DNA of 64,000 nt from Ricordea florida (GCA_949710005.1 OX453278.1:4113501-4177500), one strand, 5' to 3'. Shown: positions 38,201 to 50,134, counted from the first letter of the stretch. A program made the numbers and translations. The notes: generated from the letters alone by a model not told the origin.

Positions 38201-41200
38201 AACAAATTTTATGTGGGATGAACGAAAATTTTGCACAGCGAAATGGAAAAAAAACGCTCTTGTTTCGCATCTTCATAACCTGCTGAAACACACTCTCTCG
38301 CTCTCCTTCTCTCTCTCTCTTGTTTGATTTGTTATTCTGCTTTTTGCCTGTATTTGACAGGTAGCAGTCCTTGTGATGGCTCCGCCCTCTCTGCTTACAG
38401 TGGAAACATACAGATTCCGGGTAACAGGTGTGAATAACATCGCACAGTTATTATGGCCAGTGGTGCTGTTTAGTTGTTTATTATCGTAAACAGCATACTG
38501 TGTACCGCACTTGAACCAAGAGAGTACTTTGAAGTTTAAACTACTTTAGAGATCCTTATACTCAGTGGATAAAACAGTACAGAAAGCTGCTGAACAGTAC
38601 TGTACTGTGGTACTGTGTATTTTACTATACAGTGTGGTTCTAACTTTTTTGTCTGTGGATCAAACCATTCAGTATGACCATTCTTTGGAAAGGTACTGAA
38701 CAGGGGCCGGTTGTTCGGAGGCCGATTAGCGCTAATCCAAGGTTAAATTTTAATCAGGGTTTCTTTTCCTCCTGTCAAAAAGCATTTTCTCCGATAACTT
38801 TATCTATTTTATTCAGAGCATACAATCATCAAATTGTATTCAAAGAGAATTATACTGAATGCGCTTTTTAAGCTCTCATATATGCATTTAAATTTCCCAC
38901 TAACCCTGGGTTACCTTAACCATTCTTCGAACAACCGGCCCAGTACTGTACCGTGTTACTGTTTGTTTTACTATACAGTGTGGTTCTAACGTTTTCATCT
39001 GTGGATCAAACCATGCAGTGTGACCATTCTTTGGAAAGCTACTGAACAGTACTGTACTATGGTACTGTTTGTTTTACTATACAGTGTGGTTCTATCTTTT
39101 TCATCTGTGGATCAAACCATGCAGTGTGACCATTCTTTGGAAAGCTACTGAACAGTACTGTACTGTGGTACTGTTTGTTTTACTATACAGTGTGGTTCTA
39201 TCTTTTTCATCTGTGGATCAAACCATGCAGTGTGACCATTCCTTGGAAAGCTACTGAACAGTACTGTACTGTGGTATTGTTTGTTTTACTATACAGTGTG
39301 GTTCTAACTTTCTCAGCTGTGGATCAAACCATGCAGTGTAACCATTCTTTGGAAAGCTACTGAACAGTACTGTACTGTGCTACTGTTTGTTTTACTATAC
39401 AGTGTGGTTCTAACGTTTTCATCTGTGGATCAAACCATGCAGTGTGACCATCCTTTGTAAAGCTACTGAACAGTACTGTACTGTGGTATTGTTTGTTTTA
39501 CTATACAGTGTGGTTCTAACTTTCTCAGCTGTGGATCAAACCATGCAGTGTAACCATTCTTTGGAAAGCTACTGAACAGTACTGTACTGTGGTACTGTTT
39601 GTTTTACTATACAGTGTGGTTCTAACTTTCTCAGCTGTGGATCAAACCATTCAGTATGACCATTCTTTGGAAAGGTACTGAACAGGGGCCGGTTGTTCGG
39701 AGGCCGATTAGCGCTAATCCAAGGTTAAATTTTAATCAGGGTTTCTTTTCCTCCTGTCAAAAAGCATTTTCTCCGATAACTTTATCTATTTTATTCAGAG
39801 CATACAATCATCAAATTGTATTCAAAGAGAATTATACTGAATGCGCTTTTTAAGCTCTCATATATGCATTTAAATTTCCCACTAACCCTGGGTTACCTTA
39901 ACCATTCTTCGAACAACCGGCCCAGTACTGTACCGTGTTACTGTTTGTTTTACTATACAGTGTGGTTCTAACGTTTTCATCTGTGGATCAAACCATGCAG
40001 TGTGACCATTCTTTGGAAAGCTACTGAACAGTACTGTACTATGGTACTGTTTGTTTTACTATACAGTGTGGTTCTATCTTTTTCATCTGTGGATCAAACC
40101 ATGCAGTGTGACCATTCTTTGGAAAGCTACTGAACAGTACTGTACTGTGGTACTGTTTGTTTTACTATACAGTGTGGTTCTATCTTTTTCATCTGTGGAT
40201 CAAACCATGCAGTGTGACCATTCCTTGGAAAGCTACTGAACAGTACTGTACTGTGGTATTGTTTGTTTTACTATACAGTGTGGTTCTAACTTTCTCAGCT
40301 GTGGATCAAACCATGCAGTGTAACCATTCTTTGGAAAGCTACTGAACAGTACTGTACTGTGCTACTGTTTGTTTTACTATACAGTGTGGTTCTAACGTTT
40401 TCATCTGTGGATCAAACCATGCAGTGTGACCATCCTTTGTAAAGCTACTGAACAGTACTGTACTGTGGTATTGTTTGTTTTACTATACAGTGTGGTTCTA
40501 ACTTTCTCAGCTGTGGATCAAACCATGCAGTGTAACCATTCTTTGGAAAGCTACTGAACAGTACTGTACTGTGGTACTGTTTGTTTTACTATACAGTGTG
40601 GTTCTAACTTTCTCAGCTGTGGATCAAACCATGCAGTGTAACCATTCTTTGGAAAGCTACTGAACAGTACTGTACTGTGGTATTGTTTGTTTTACTATAC
40701 AGTGTGGTTCTAACTTTCTCAGCTGTGGATCAAACCATGCAGTGTAACCATTCTTTGGAAAGCTACTGAACAGTACTGTACTGTGGTACTGTTTGTTTTA
40801 CTATACAGTGTGGTTCTAACTTTCTCAGCTGTGGATCAAACCATGCAGTGTGACCATTCTTTGGAAAGCTTCTGAACAGTACTGTACTGTGGTACTGTTT
40901 GTTTTACTATACAGTGTGGTTCTAACTTTCTCAGCTGTGGATCAAACCATGCAGTGTGACTATTCTTCGGAAAGCTACTGAACAGTACTGGCACTGTTTG
41001 TTTTACCGTGCGTCATGAACAATTCGGGACTTTTATTCAACCTATTCCTATTCGTATTTCTTATTTTTCAGTGTTTACTCCTTGGATATGAGCAATCTAA
41101 TCACGAGTATATTAAAAGTGGATCCACAAGAGAGACCAACTGTTCAAAACCTTCGGAGAAGACTAGAAAACTTAGCTCCTGTCTCCTCTCTGTTCAATTA

Positions 41201-41234
41201 CCATGACTCGAGAAATGTAGTTTTACAGATGTAA
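32222..41234 (+). CDS. STK16: Serine/threonine kinase 16 (STK16/NAK family)
   Basis: Ten exons: 32222-32309, 32994-33043, 33239-33274, 34360-34485, 34660-34809, 36156-36244, 37356-37412, 37963-38057, 38361-38427, 41072-41234. The frame is continuous, giving 306 residues (human 305). The N-terminus [10 protein letters not shown] keeps Gly2 for myristoylation and nearby cysteines (5, 9) for palmitoylation, as in Golgi-localised STK16. Kinase features are GEGAFSYV (Gly loop), ALK with Lys47, HRDIKPHN with Asp148, DLG in place of DFG at 166-168 (normal for STK16), RAPELF, and [12 protein letters not shown]. The C-terminus [13 protein letters not shown] ends the lobe. The first intron contains an X-free AT-rich stretch only. 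The last intron (38428-41071) is filled with a 106-bp satellite and two MITE copies. Confidence 0.95.
33777..33965. repeat. Dispersed repeat in STK16 intron 3
   Basis: Begins AAGTAAAGTAAAACTTTATT and contains ACAGGGTAGCCCATTCAGCT. It looks like a non-coding dispersed repeat; class not determined. Confidence 0.4.
34885..35165. mobile_element. Fold-back repeat in STK16 intron 5, relative of 9150-9900
   Basis: ACCAAGCTTGTTCAGTCAAA near the left and the inverse TTGACTGAAGAAGCTTGGTT inside. It shares the AAGCTTGTTCAGT block with the SINE-interrupted copy. Confidence 0.6.
35889..36042. mobile_element. MITE family P, copy 2, STK16 intron 5
   Basis: Inverted ends AAGATTTCCACATGGGTCCC and GGGACCTGTGCGGAAATCTT with CATAATGAAGTAGGGACC. 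The sequence between the ends differs from copy 1 at 21427. Confidence 0.88.
38704..38941. mobile_element. MITE family G, copy 2
   Basis: 238 bp with GGGCCGG/CCGGCCC ends inserted into a satellite unit between AG and AG of ...GAACAG / AGTACTG.... Confidence 0.9.
39686..39923. mobile_element. MITE family G, copy 3 (duplicate of copy 2)
   Basis: Same sequence as 38704-38941, displaced by 982 bp. It arose by duplication of the satellite block rather than by a second insertion. Confidence 0.9.
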
Positions 41235-41494
41235 GAATATGAGAAGAGAACAATATATATCCTGCCCGAGTGGACACTTCGATGGAAGTCAGCAAGTGTT
41301 GTGACCGTTTTGTCAATGTTTCTTACTTGTTGGTGATCCTATGGCCAATTTATGCAAATCTGGTGTCTCTTATCACAGTGGTTTTCAAATCACTGACGAA
41401 TTGTTTGATTGCGCCATTGCTTTTAGTGGTGTTGCGTCGCTACGATAGGTGAAAAAGAGAAGCTCTTATTTTTGTCAACCAACCATTTTCTTAT

Positions 41495-41780
41495 CACAGG
41501 GTAGATAAAACCATGTAGTGACCGTTCTTGGGAAAGCTACTGAACAGTACTGTACTGTGGTACTGTTTGTTTTACTATGCAGTGTGGTTCTAACGTTTTG
41601 ATCTGTGGATCAAACCAGGCAGTGTGACCATTCTTTGGAAAGCTACTAAACAGTACTGTACTGTGGTACTGTTTGTTTTACTATACAGTGTGGTTCTAAC
41701 TTTTTCATCAGTGGATCAAACCATGCAGTGTGACAATTTTTTGTAAAGCTACTGAACAGTACTCTACTGTGGTACTGAGG
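41495..41780 (+). repeat. 106-bp satellite, about 2.5 units
   Basis: Forward units 260 bp after the STK16 stop codon, with GTGACCGTTCTTGGGAAAGC at the left edge. Confidence 0.93.
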
Positions 41781-42079
41781 CAAACATACAATTGCAGAAT
41801 TCAGTCAAATAAGGTCCGAGTAGAATAATTCATCCCTTTTTTGTCGTCACTGGTGTTGTTGTTAGTCTCTCTTTTTTTATGTACTTGAAGTTTTTTGTTT
41901 GGCCTTCAATCGCCTTTTTTGTTGCCTCCAAATACCATCCGATCCGTTCTTTATAGGTCGTTAAATACACCCATAAACACTGTTAATAAATATAACCTGA
42001 ATTAGTCGTGTTTTGTTTCAGTAATATTCTATTATAGGTATAAAATTGATGTAAAACTCTTTGAAGGTCTTTGTGACCT

Positions 42080-42352
42080 TTAAAGGCTGGTCTTACTTTT
42101 TCTGCTTTTCTGTTTTGTGTACGCAAAAGTCGACATGGATCGCAGGACTTCGTAGGGCTTTCTTGTCTTTCCAAAACGCTCTCGCGCGAACCATCGTTGG
42201 TTCGTGCAGTTGGCTGCATCATTCTCTTGCAATACACGATTAAAACGTTTCTGCTTGATGCAGTGGCAGAAAAGACGTCGTTCACCGCTCGTGCCGAGGC
42301 GAAGTCTTCCGTTTTCATCCCGGAAAGATTTTGCCTTCCCAGACATCTTCAT
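42080..42352 (-). CDS. Possible single-exon small protein, no known relatives
   Basis: A 90-codon frame with ATG (MKMSGKAKSFRDENG), basic throughout (KQKSRKSKTSL at the end). It lies between STK16 and the next cluster gene, with no repeats in it. An overlapping frame of similar length exists, so coding is not certain. No domain recognised. Confidence 0.2.
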   Translation of the reverse strand: MKMSGKAKSFRDENGRLRLGTSGERRLFCHCIKQKRFNRVLQENDAANCTNQRWFARERFGKTRKPYEVLRSMSTFAYTKQKSRKSKTSL

Positions 42353-42769
42353 TTCAGCAATTAACGCAGGCTAGATCGAGCTTTGCAAAAAGTTTAAACT
42401 TTAAGAGAAGAATACATACATAAGCAATGAATGGGCAAATATGACGCTATAGACCTTAGAGGCGATATTTTAGACAATGGTAGTGGAAGCATGTGTCTCG
42501 CAATCCTGAGGAAATACACGGAGGAAAATACAGATGAAGTTTACAACAGTTGAATTGTTTTATTTTTTCCATCATCAAACAAGTCAATAAACAGTTAACG
42601 TCATAAAAAAAAACCAGTTCTTTTCGGAAGTGGTTACACCCAGGCGATCAATCTCGACAAACAACTACTTGGCAAAACAGCCGCCCCCGTCTGTAACTGC
42701 TGTCTGAAATCACGTGATAAACTGAATGCGTCCTGCTGCGTTTATTTCTGCTGTCCTTGTTATATCAAG

Positions 42770-45700
42770 CTATCGTACGCGCAGGCGCTGTAAAGAGGTT
42801 CGGTTGCCATTCACTGTGGGGAAATGATCCACCATATTGACTGCAAAACGAGGAGACAATGAGTTAAACCCTTCCATCATAATTGACTCTGCAAATGAAT
42901 ATATGGAAGACCATACATTTGAACTGCGGAGTAATATGTAATGACATTGATTGATCATCGCAGTTATGCACACAACTTAAGCAGCTGTGAAATTAAAGCC
43001 TGAAAAAATTCAGGCCTGAACGGGATTCGAACCCATGGCCTCTGCGATACCGGTGCAGTGCTCTACCAACTGGGAGCTGGTCATGTTGTGAGTTCGTAAT
43101 ATACCCGCAGATGGTGAAGAATGCAAATGAATATATATGAAAGACCATATATTTAATCTGCGGACTCGTTGACTAGTTGACTCTATTTGCAAACTGGAGT
43201 TAGAGGCCCTGCCGGGGGGGGGGGGGGGGAATTCCCAGGTCGCTTGTCGGAATTTTAAAATGCCTCGTGTCGGCGTTTTGTTAAGGCTTCACGTCGCTGT
43301 CGGAAATTAAGGGACAACTACTTCAGTTCTTTGTCACTAATTCTCGGCTTTGATGTCGCTGTCGACATTTTTTAATAGAATGGCAGTCGTTTGTCGCTAT
43401 TTCATTTGGTCGCTGTCGCTACTTTTCGGCCCGTGTCGCTTGTCGGAATTTACCCTGGCAGGGCCTCGAGTTAGTTTAACGGTACTCAAGGGGAGGGGAG
43501 AAAGTTTCCCAAAATATCTCGTTTTCACTATTACACGAAAGACAGTTTTAAGTTGTGAAAGACAATACAAAGATGTTTTTTTGTCGGGAAGAGAAGCTCA
43601 TTACTATCGGGGCACAGCATTGTAAGCTCAACTGTATACAACATGTTATCATGTTCAGCGGCGTAGCGTGAGATTTTGAAGGTGTACGCACAGGAAGAGA
43701 AGTATAACGTTTCTTGCCTTCTACCAAAACGACAAGGAAATACTAACACAAAGACACCAATATAATACGAAAAAAAATTATAAGCCATCCCGATTTAATG
43801 TTAAAAATGCTCTCGGGGAATAAAAAATTATACTTTTCCAGACTTAAGCTGTACACACGGGCATATGTGCGTATATAGGCGCTGTCCCTTTCTATTTAAT
43901 GCTTACCTTTTCTACGAATGAAAGGTGTTCGCGCGATTTCTTGCTGGTATGTGCTCAAGTTTCCAAAATTTCTCTTCAATCGTGAATGAAGGTTTCTCAA
44001 GTCCGCGGGCCGTTCGTGTTGCTTAGGGACAGGTGGGAGAGTGGGTCCTCTGTCCATGGGTACCCAGACCATGTATGTCTGAAGCTACGTAGGAAAAGGG
44101 AAGCCAAATCATTAAACCATTTTTTTTTACAAAGGCAAACGTCCAAGCTAAAGGAAGCGAGTCACAGTTTAGTTCTAACGTTTCCATAATTGGATCAAAC
44201 CATGCAGCGTGACCATTCTTTGGAACGCTACTGAACAGTACTGTACTGTGGTACTGTTTTTTTTACTATACAGTGTGGTTATAACTTTTTCATTTGTGGA
44301 TCAAACCATGCAGCGTGACCATTCTTTGGAAAGCGACTGCACAGCACTGTACTATGACACTGTTTGTTTTACTATACAATGTGGTTCTAACGTTTTCACA
44401 TATGGATCACAACATGCAGTTTGACAATTGTTTGGAAGCCACTAAACTGCACTGTACAGTGGTACTGTTTGTTTTACTGTGTTGAAATCATGCAGTGTGT
44501 GACCATAAATTGAAAATCTGCCCCTAAGCAGTCCATATGTTCTACTGAATTCTTACCCTGTCACCAGTCTGAAACGGAAAGAATATCCTAAACGGATGTG
44601 GGTTATTTCGGCTTACGTGACCAGGAAAAGCCTTCCTGGACAACTTCCCGTCATGCGTCCTGTGCATCGAGCCATCTTGGTATGCATGCGGATGTGAGGG
44701 TTCACCGCTGAAACGTAAAACAACTGTCACGATTTCTGGTAATCAAGGCACGGTTGCATGAGACTTCTAATGCTAATACAGGGTTAAGCAGTGATTTAGT
44801 AATAGGCTTAAAACCTAACCCAGGATTATGCTAATCTGCTCACGAAGACCCAATCTAATCAATCTAACTATCCAAACCCATTTATTGTTCTAACCTCAAG
44901 CTACAGCGCAACAAAATGGTAACAAAGAAAACTGAGCAGAATGCGCAGGTTTCAATCCACTCGCTTCAGCGCTCTTGTACAGGATCATATCAGTGCTTCT
45001 ATTCCAAACCATTATTCTGGGTCAATTAAACACCAAAGTCAAAATTTCATTCAAACACTGGGAATACAAGATTTCACAATTTTCTATAGTAAAGCTTTGA
45101 GTAACGATGTCGTTCATCTACTTAATAGTGGAGGCCTCTCATCAACTATACCTTTACGTTCTGTAGATCTGGAGCTCTTGGGTAAGCACTCTAACTCAGC
45201 AATGCTTTCTTAACAGCCACTACTACTTTTCTTTTCTAATCACAAAAATCATCTAAAGGGTTTGTATAGCACGTCAAGAATTGGATGCAAAAAAAAGTAA
45301 ACTTTGACAACCTGCGAGAAAGAACCAGTTTGTACGAAAAGAAACGTGAATTCTGTCATATAATAGCAAGGAATAAAATCACTTTACCAAGAAAGCAGTC
45401 TGCCGTGAGTATAGCTAGAAGTTTAAAATATTGCACACTTTTTAGTATCCGTTGCTAGGCGGCAGCGGGAAACTTAAACGCGCGCGGGAAAAATAAATTC
45501 TGAAGTTTGCGTAAAACTTACCCGAATATGTTCGATATTGGAGGCTTTTTGACTGCGTTGTCAAAGTAGTTTTTTAAATTTTGAGGCAAACCTATCGGTA
45601 TCTGGCGAGTTCTGGTCTCTTTTACTGTAAACAAGAAAGAAAAAGCACACGAGTATATAAATACTCTCCGACCATACACAGAAATAAGAAAAGCACAAAA

Positions 45701-45829
45701 ATTTGGAATATTTTTGAGCTGTAAAGGTAAGTTTTTTCAAAATGTCTGAGACCTACCTGTCGTTGCCCAATCTTTGTAAGGTATCACGTTCAACTTCGGC
45801 GACATTTCAGGTCTCGAATCGGTTGGCAT
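42770..45829 (-). CDS. Small uncharacterised protein, cluster family member 3 (189 aa)
   Basis: Exons from 5' to 3': 45757-45829, 45522-45624, 44557-44707, 43907-44078, 42770-42840; phases 1-2-0-1. Signatures are SRNNPHPF in exon 3, TYMVWVPMD at the start of exon 4 and LSTYQQEI later in that exon. The final exon is 71 nt, the same length as in the member at 53013-55747. Exon 1 begins MPTDSRPEMSP. The canonical S-T-Y motif before N-N-P is degenerate here (SMHRTHDG). Intron 3 holds 106-bp satellite units and intron 4 a tRNA-derived SINE and a fold-back element. No known domain, signal peptide or membrane segment is visible. The consistency of five junctions makes a real gene likely; the function is unknown. 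Confidence 0.75.
43000..43110 (-). mobile_element. tRNA-derived SINE head
   Basis: On the minus strand, CCCAGTTGGTAGAGCACTGC (A-box) and GGGTTCGAATCCCG (B-box) are at tRNA spacing in intron 4 of family member 3. The supposed acceptor ends do not pair. Similar short blocks (AATGAATATAT, AGACCATA) lie on either side at 42893 and 43126. Confidence 0.65.
43205..43470. mobile_element. Fold-back element with GAGGCCCTGCC ends
   Basis: The left end AGAGGCCCTGCCGGGGG and right end GGCAGGGCCTCGAG are inverted. Inside are repeated words CGCTGTCG, GTCGCTTGTCGGAATTT and a G homopolymer at about 43212-43229. Confidence 0.65.
44165..44500 (+). repeat. 106-bp satellite, about 3 diverged units
   Basis: Forward units in intron 3 (44079-44556) of family member 3. 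Confidence 0.9.
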
Positions 45830-47174
45830 CTTGAACCTTAATCCGGCTTGCAGTGCCACCGAAAAAGCTTTATTCTTGAAATTCCAGGAATAGAAACCAG
45901 AGCAAGTTGGTTTATTGTACACGACGTGGAGCTAAAATGGCTTCCACTAAGTTGACAAATTTCAACTCTAATGTCGCAGTGAGATTTTTAAATGTCGAGC
46001 TTCCCTGTTAAAAAGTTCGAGTAAATCTTGCAGCTTGGTGTCGCTCTGAGTTGTTTGTTTACCAAGATTAAACCATCTGCGGGTTCTATTGATTAGAGGA
46101 TTAGCGCGTTGTACAAAGAAAAAAAAGATTTCGTCTATCACAGTCTAGTAATTTCATTGTTTCACAAAAAGGTTGTGAAATTGCTTCACGTTTTGTTAGC
46201 TATTGGCTGTGAATCACAAAGCGGACTTTGTCGGCATTTTGTAATACTTATCGCTAGGCGAAATAGTGTTTACTTTCGCGACACGTAAGTCTGTCATTTT
46301 GCACTCATCAACGTTTAACGAGGCGATGAACAACCTCTTTACAACGTGATAATAAATACGGTAGTGTTGATTTTTACACCTACGTTGTTTGACTTGAAAT
46401 AGTGATACTCACTTTTCGTGTATTTGCATACCGACGAAATAATCCTTTAAAATGAGATATCCATTCAAAACACACCGAATAACTCAAAGATCACCGAATG
46501 GGAAATGAAATTTTTATCGGTTGTCAGTCAAGCAAAGCAAAGCAAAGCAAATTAAATCGCAGAACTGTATATCTTGAAAATTATCTTAATTAGGCTTAGG
46601 GCTCATTTCACCATTCAGTTCTGTTCAATTACTAGACTTAATGAAATAACTTCTGTACGTATAGACATTACAGTCACAAAACAACTCCAGTTACGAGTTC
46701 AAATAAAGAAAAAGATAGGAGAAAAACTAAATGACAAAGTGCGACCGAACCGTCGAACTTACTTCAATTTGGCTAAGCCGTCAAAGTTACCTTGTCCATT
46801 GTGCATCATAGAACGTTTACAATTAACCCAGGAAGCGTGGTAATTGTACAGCTTTACCTTTCATTTAGTTGCTGGTATGTCAACAGTTGACAATACGGTT
46901 AATAAATTACCTTCCTTGAACAATTGACACGGGTTCGGGCAATCCTTAGTGAGCTACTCTGTAGACTCATTCTGCTGCTATGTCGCCAATAAAGCTGTTA
47001 CTATTATCATCATCATCATCATCATCATTATTATTATTATTACAACTAAAGCTAGGCTATGAAAACAAGTCACATAAACGTTTAAATTGTAGTAACAAAT
47101 AACAAAGACCTTTTCTCTTCAAAACAGTCTTCACCTTTTCTCTTAAACTTGATTTGATCTTTATAACTACGTTC

Positions 47175-47430
47175 TAAAAGCTACTGAGTAGTACTATACT
47201 GAGGCACTGTTTGTATTATTATACAATGTGGTTCTGCCGTTCTCATCTGTTGATCAAACCATGCAGTGTGACCATTCTTTTGAAAGCTACTGAACAGTAC
47301 TGTACTGTGGTACTGTTTGGTTGACAATACGGTGTGGCTCTAACTTTTTCATTTGTGGATCAAGCCATGCAGTGTGACCATTCTTTGGAAAGCTACAGAA
47401 TAGTATTGTTCTGTGGTACGGTTTGTTTGG
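47175..47430 (+). repeat. 106-bp satellite, about 2.5 units
   Basis: Forward units directly abutting the 390-bp dispersed segment. Confidence 0.9.
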
Positions 47431-47820
47431 ATTTCCCTGTAAAGACTACTTATTACTTGGTTAATTAGTAGTATGTCAGTTAAACTAGTAGTGTAATAAT
47501 ATCGCTTCTTCTGCAAAGACCAGTTTGCCGGCCGACAATACACCAAATGGTTTTGTATATATTCTTGGATGTACGTATGTATTGTATATGTTTTAATTTT
47601 ATTTCAAGTATTCCAAAAAAAAAACAAATGCATAAACATTGTCGGATCACTGTCAGTATCTGGGCAACTGTTCACCTACCCCTCCCCTAACCCAACATTA
47701 ACACTAACTTTTTAACTTATTATAACTTGTCTGGTTAGGGGAGGGGTAGGTGCACAGTTGCTCAGATACTGACATTGCATGGTCCTTCTGATCTTCTATG
47801 TTTTCAGACAAGCAAGCAAA
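47430..47820 (+). repeat. 390-bp dispersed segment, copy 1
   Basis: Shares TTGCCGGCCGACAATACACC, AAATGCATAAACATTGTCGG, the CACCTACCCCTCCCCTAA palindrome and TGTTTTCAGACAAGC with the inverse of 58295-58690. Confidence 0.85.
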
Positions 47821-48152
47821 TATATAGCGATATTTAGCAGATTTTATACTTTATTGATATCGTGAAGGTATACTCTTAAGATTTCCAAAAAGTTCTGATA
47901 TCCTTGACACACAGTTAATATGCTTGATATGTTTACTTAACCTCTGTTAATTTACAATACGACTCATGTAACTCAGTGCAGTGGACGCGAAAACCAAACT
48001 TGTGTTCACTGTTTTGAGACTTAACACATTGAGGCCACTATAAGATTCCACTAAGTTATCCAAGTTTAAACTGGTTTCTCAAAGTTACGTATGCTGATAA
48101 GTCATGTATGCCTTGCGTAAGCTATGTACCGCGATTGGTTAGTTTGGTTCCA

Positions 48153-50134
48153 TCACTCGAACTTGATTGGTTGAAGTCTGTGCGGCCAGACCCAGTACCC
48201 CTGGGATCAAAGAATAAGAATAGAACATCAGTGTTGGCAGAAAGTCACTGTGGAAGGTAAGCAAAGACTGTTTTGAAAGTCAAGCCTATCTTAATACGCA
48301 ACTTAAGAGAAATTAGAATGGAATGAGACTGACGTAAAAACAAGCGAATTTTAAAAGTTCATTAGAAGCTTGCATCAACCGATAGGCGCACAAGCATACA
48401 GAGAGAGCGTGATGTGAATGATCCAATGAAAAGGCACGAATGATGAACTTACCCTGTTAGGAAACTTGAATGCATTTGTCATGCTTATTGGGTGTGGGTT
48501 GTTCTTCCTCCAAGCAGAGGTGGGGTGCGTCTTTTGTTTTGGGTCTGTACTCTTTTGGAAATTCGCTCTGTAGGTGGATGTACCGATTGGGTCTTTCGAT
48601 GGAAATTCGTATGGAGGCGGTCTGAAAAAAAAGGAAGAAAAAAATCTATACAACCGTTCAACAGTGTGATCACTACAGAAAAGCAACGAACTGCGCTGTA
48701 TTGTGGCACTGTTTGTTTTGCAATACAGTGTGGTTGTAGTTTAAAAATTTTATATGTGGATCAAACCATGCAGCGTTACCATTCTTTGGAAAGCTACTGT
48801 TTGTTATACTATACAGTGTGGTTCTAACTTTTTCATCAGTGGATCAAACGATGCAGTGGGACCATTCTTTGGAAAGCTACTGAATAGTACTGTTCTGTGG
48901 TACTGTTTGCTCAAGGCAACTTACTTGGCGCTCATTGCTGCCGGACCAAACGTGCCTTGAAACTCATCTCTGTATTTAGAGGTTTCAATGTTTCGATATT
49001 TTGAGTAAGCGATGGGAGCTGGAAGAGAAACCAAGAAAAAGGAAACAATTCTTTAACGAAAATTGAACTGTCATTAGGATTAATTAATACTGTTACTGAT
49101 ACTTACGTAGATTGCTGAAGGATCTGTACTTGAATGACTTAGGAGGAGTCACTGGTTGGTTGGTGTAATCTTTCTGATATGTCGATACAATGGGAGCCGC
49201 TGTAAAGAAACAACATTAAGTTAGAATCTTAAGGTAACACGATTTCAAGTGCTCTCCAGGTAATAATAACTTGCAATTGAAGCTAATAGCTTGAAGCTGC
49301 ATGCTGCGATCTAAAGACGTAATATAATGAGACAAACAGTACAGCACTCTTTTGTATCTTTAGACATGAGAAAGTTAACAGTTCATGGCTTGATCTACAG
49401 GTGAAAGAGTTAGAACCACACTGTCAGGAGCCCTGACACTGTACAGTAAAACAGTATTACAGTACTGAGTACTACAGTACTGAGTACTACAGTACAGTAC
49501 TCTTCAGTAGCTTTACAAAGAGTGGTTACATTGCATCGTTTGATCCACAGATAAAAAAGTTAGAACCACACTGTATAGTAAAACAAAGAGTACTACAGTA
49601 CAGTACTCTTCAGTAGCTTTACAAAGAGTGGTTACATTGCATCGTTAGATCCACAGATGAAAAAGTTAGAACCACACTGTATACTGAAACAAACAGTACC
49701 ACAGTACAGTACTCTTCAGTAGCTTTACAAAGAGTGGCTACATTGCATCGTTTGATCCACAGATAAAAAAGTTAGAACCACACTGTATAGTAAAACAAAG
49801 AGTACTACAGTACAGTACTCTTCAGTAGCTTGACAAAGAGTCGTTACATTGCATCGTTTGATCCACAGATGAAAAAGGTAGAACCACACTGTATACTGAA
49901 ACAAACAGTACCACAGTACAGTACTGTTCAGTAGCTTTCCAAAGAATGTTTCCATTGCGTATAGTAGAAGAAACAGTGTCTCGTACTGTTCAGCATTGAA
50001 TGAAGTTCATGGTTCTGCTGAAGAAATGTGGTAATTTAACAGCCCTGTAAATTTTTAATATTCATCATCATGGGACAACTTATCAAGACTTACTTACCAA
50101 TTGGTGGAAGATATCTCCCGCCCTGATAAGGCAT
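48153..50134 (-). CDS. Small uncharacterised protein, cluster family member 4 (146 aa)
   Basis: Exons from 5' to 3': 50098-50134, 49107-49199, 48925-49018, 48453-48621, 48153-48200. Phases are 1-1-2-0, one extra 1-1 exon compared with the three 1-2-0-1 members, as in the plus-strand member at 19490. It starts MPYQGGRYLPP. Exon 3 has KYRDEFQGTFGP, and exon 4 has GTSTYRANFQ then RKNNPHPISM. The final exon is only 48 nt and reads GYWVWPHRLQPIKFE then stop. It keeps the V-W pair but is much shorter than in its relatives. Introns 1 and 3 contain 106-bp satellite units in opposite orientations. Exons 2-4 are strong; the last exon is supported by the shared phase and motif. Confidence 0.75.
48655..48920 (+). 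repeat. 106-bp satellite, about 2.5 units
   Basis: Forward units in intron 3 (48622-48924) of family member 4. They stop just 5 bp or so before the exon at 48925. Confidence 0.9.
49335..49965 (-). repeat. 106-bp satellite, about 6 units
   Basis: Reverse-orientation units in intron 1 (49200-50097) of family member 4. They carry private changes such as CATTGCATCGTTTGATCC, shared by neighbouring units and showing local homogenisation. Confidence 0.93.

Larger units (their letters stand above)
38570..41010 (+). repeat. 106-bp satellite array with 982-bp higher-order duplication
   Basis: Forward units (TACTATACAGTGTGGTTCTA, GTGGATCAAACCATGCAGTG) fill STK16 intron 9. Two adjacent 982-bp blocks, about 38659-39640 and 39641-40622, look identical by eye. 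Each contains one MITE of family G. Four further simple units follow to about 41010. Confidence 0.93.
41235..42769. other. Intergenic, STK16 to family member 3
   Basis: Contains a forward 106-bp satellite array at about 41495-41780 (2.5 units) and a weak small ORF on the minus strand (42080-42352). The rest has no clear feature. Confidence 0.6.
45830..48152. other. Intergenic between family members 3 and 4
   Basis: Holds an (ATC)n/(ATT)n tract at about 47007-47041 preceded by CCAATAAAGCTGTTAC, which looks like the 3' tail of a lost retroelement; a forward satellite array (47175-47430); and one copy of a 390-bp duplicated segment (47430-47820). No coding region supported. Confidence 0.6.

Noticed and set aside
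39069-40345. Repeated 62-codon frames [16 protein letters not shown]
   Set aside because: Translation of the 106-bp satellite; the same peptide occurs wherever forward units occur, without splice or start context.
43018-43085. Possible tRNA gene in intron 4 of family member 3
   Set aside because: Good internal promoter boxes but no paired acceptor stem; fits a SINE head.
44941-45213. 90-codon plus-strand frame in intron 2 of family member 3
   Set aside because: No recognisable domain, no splice context and antisense to a supported gene.
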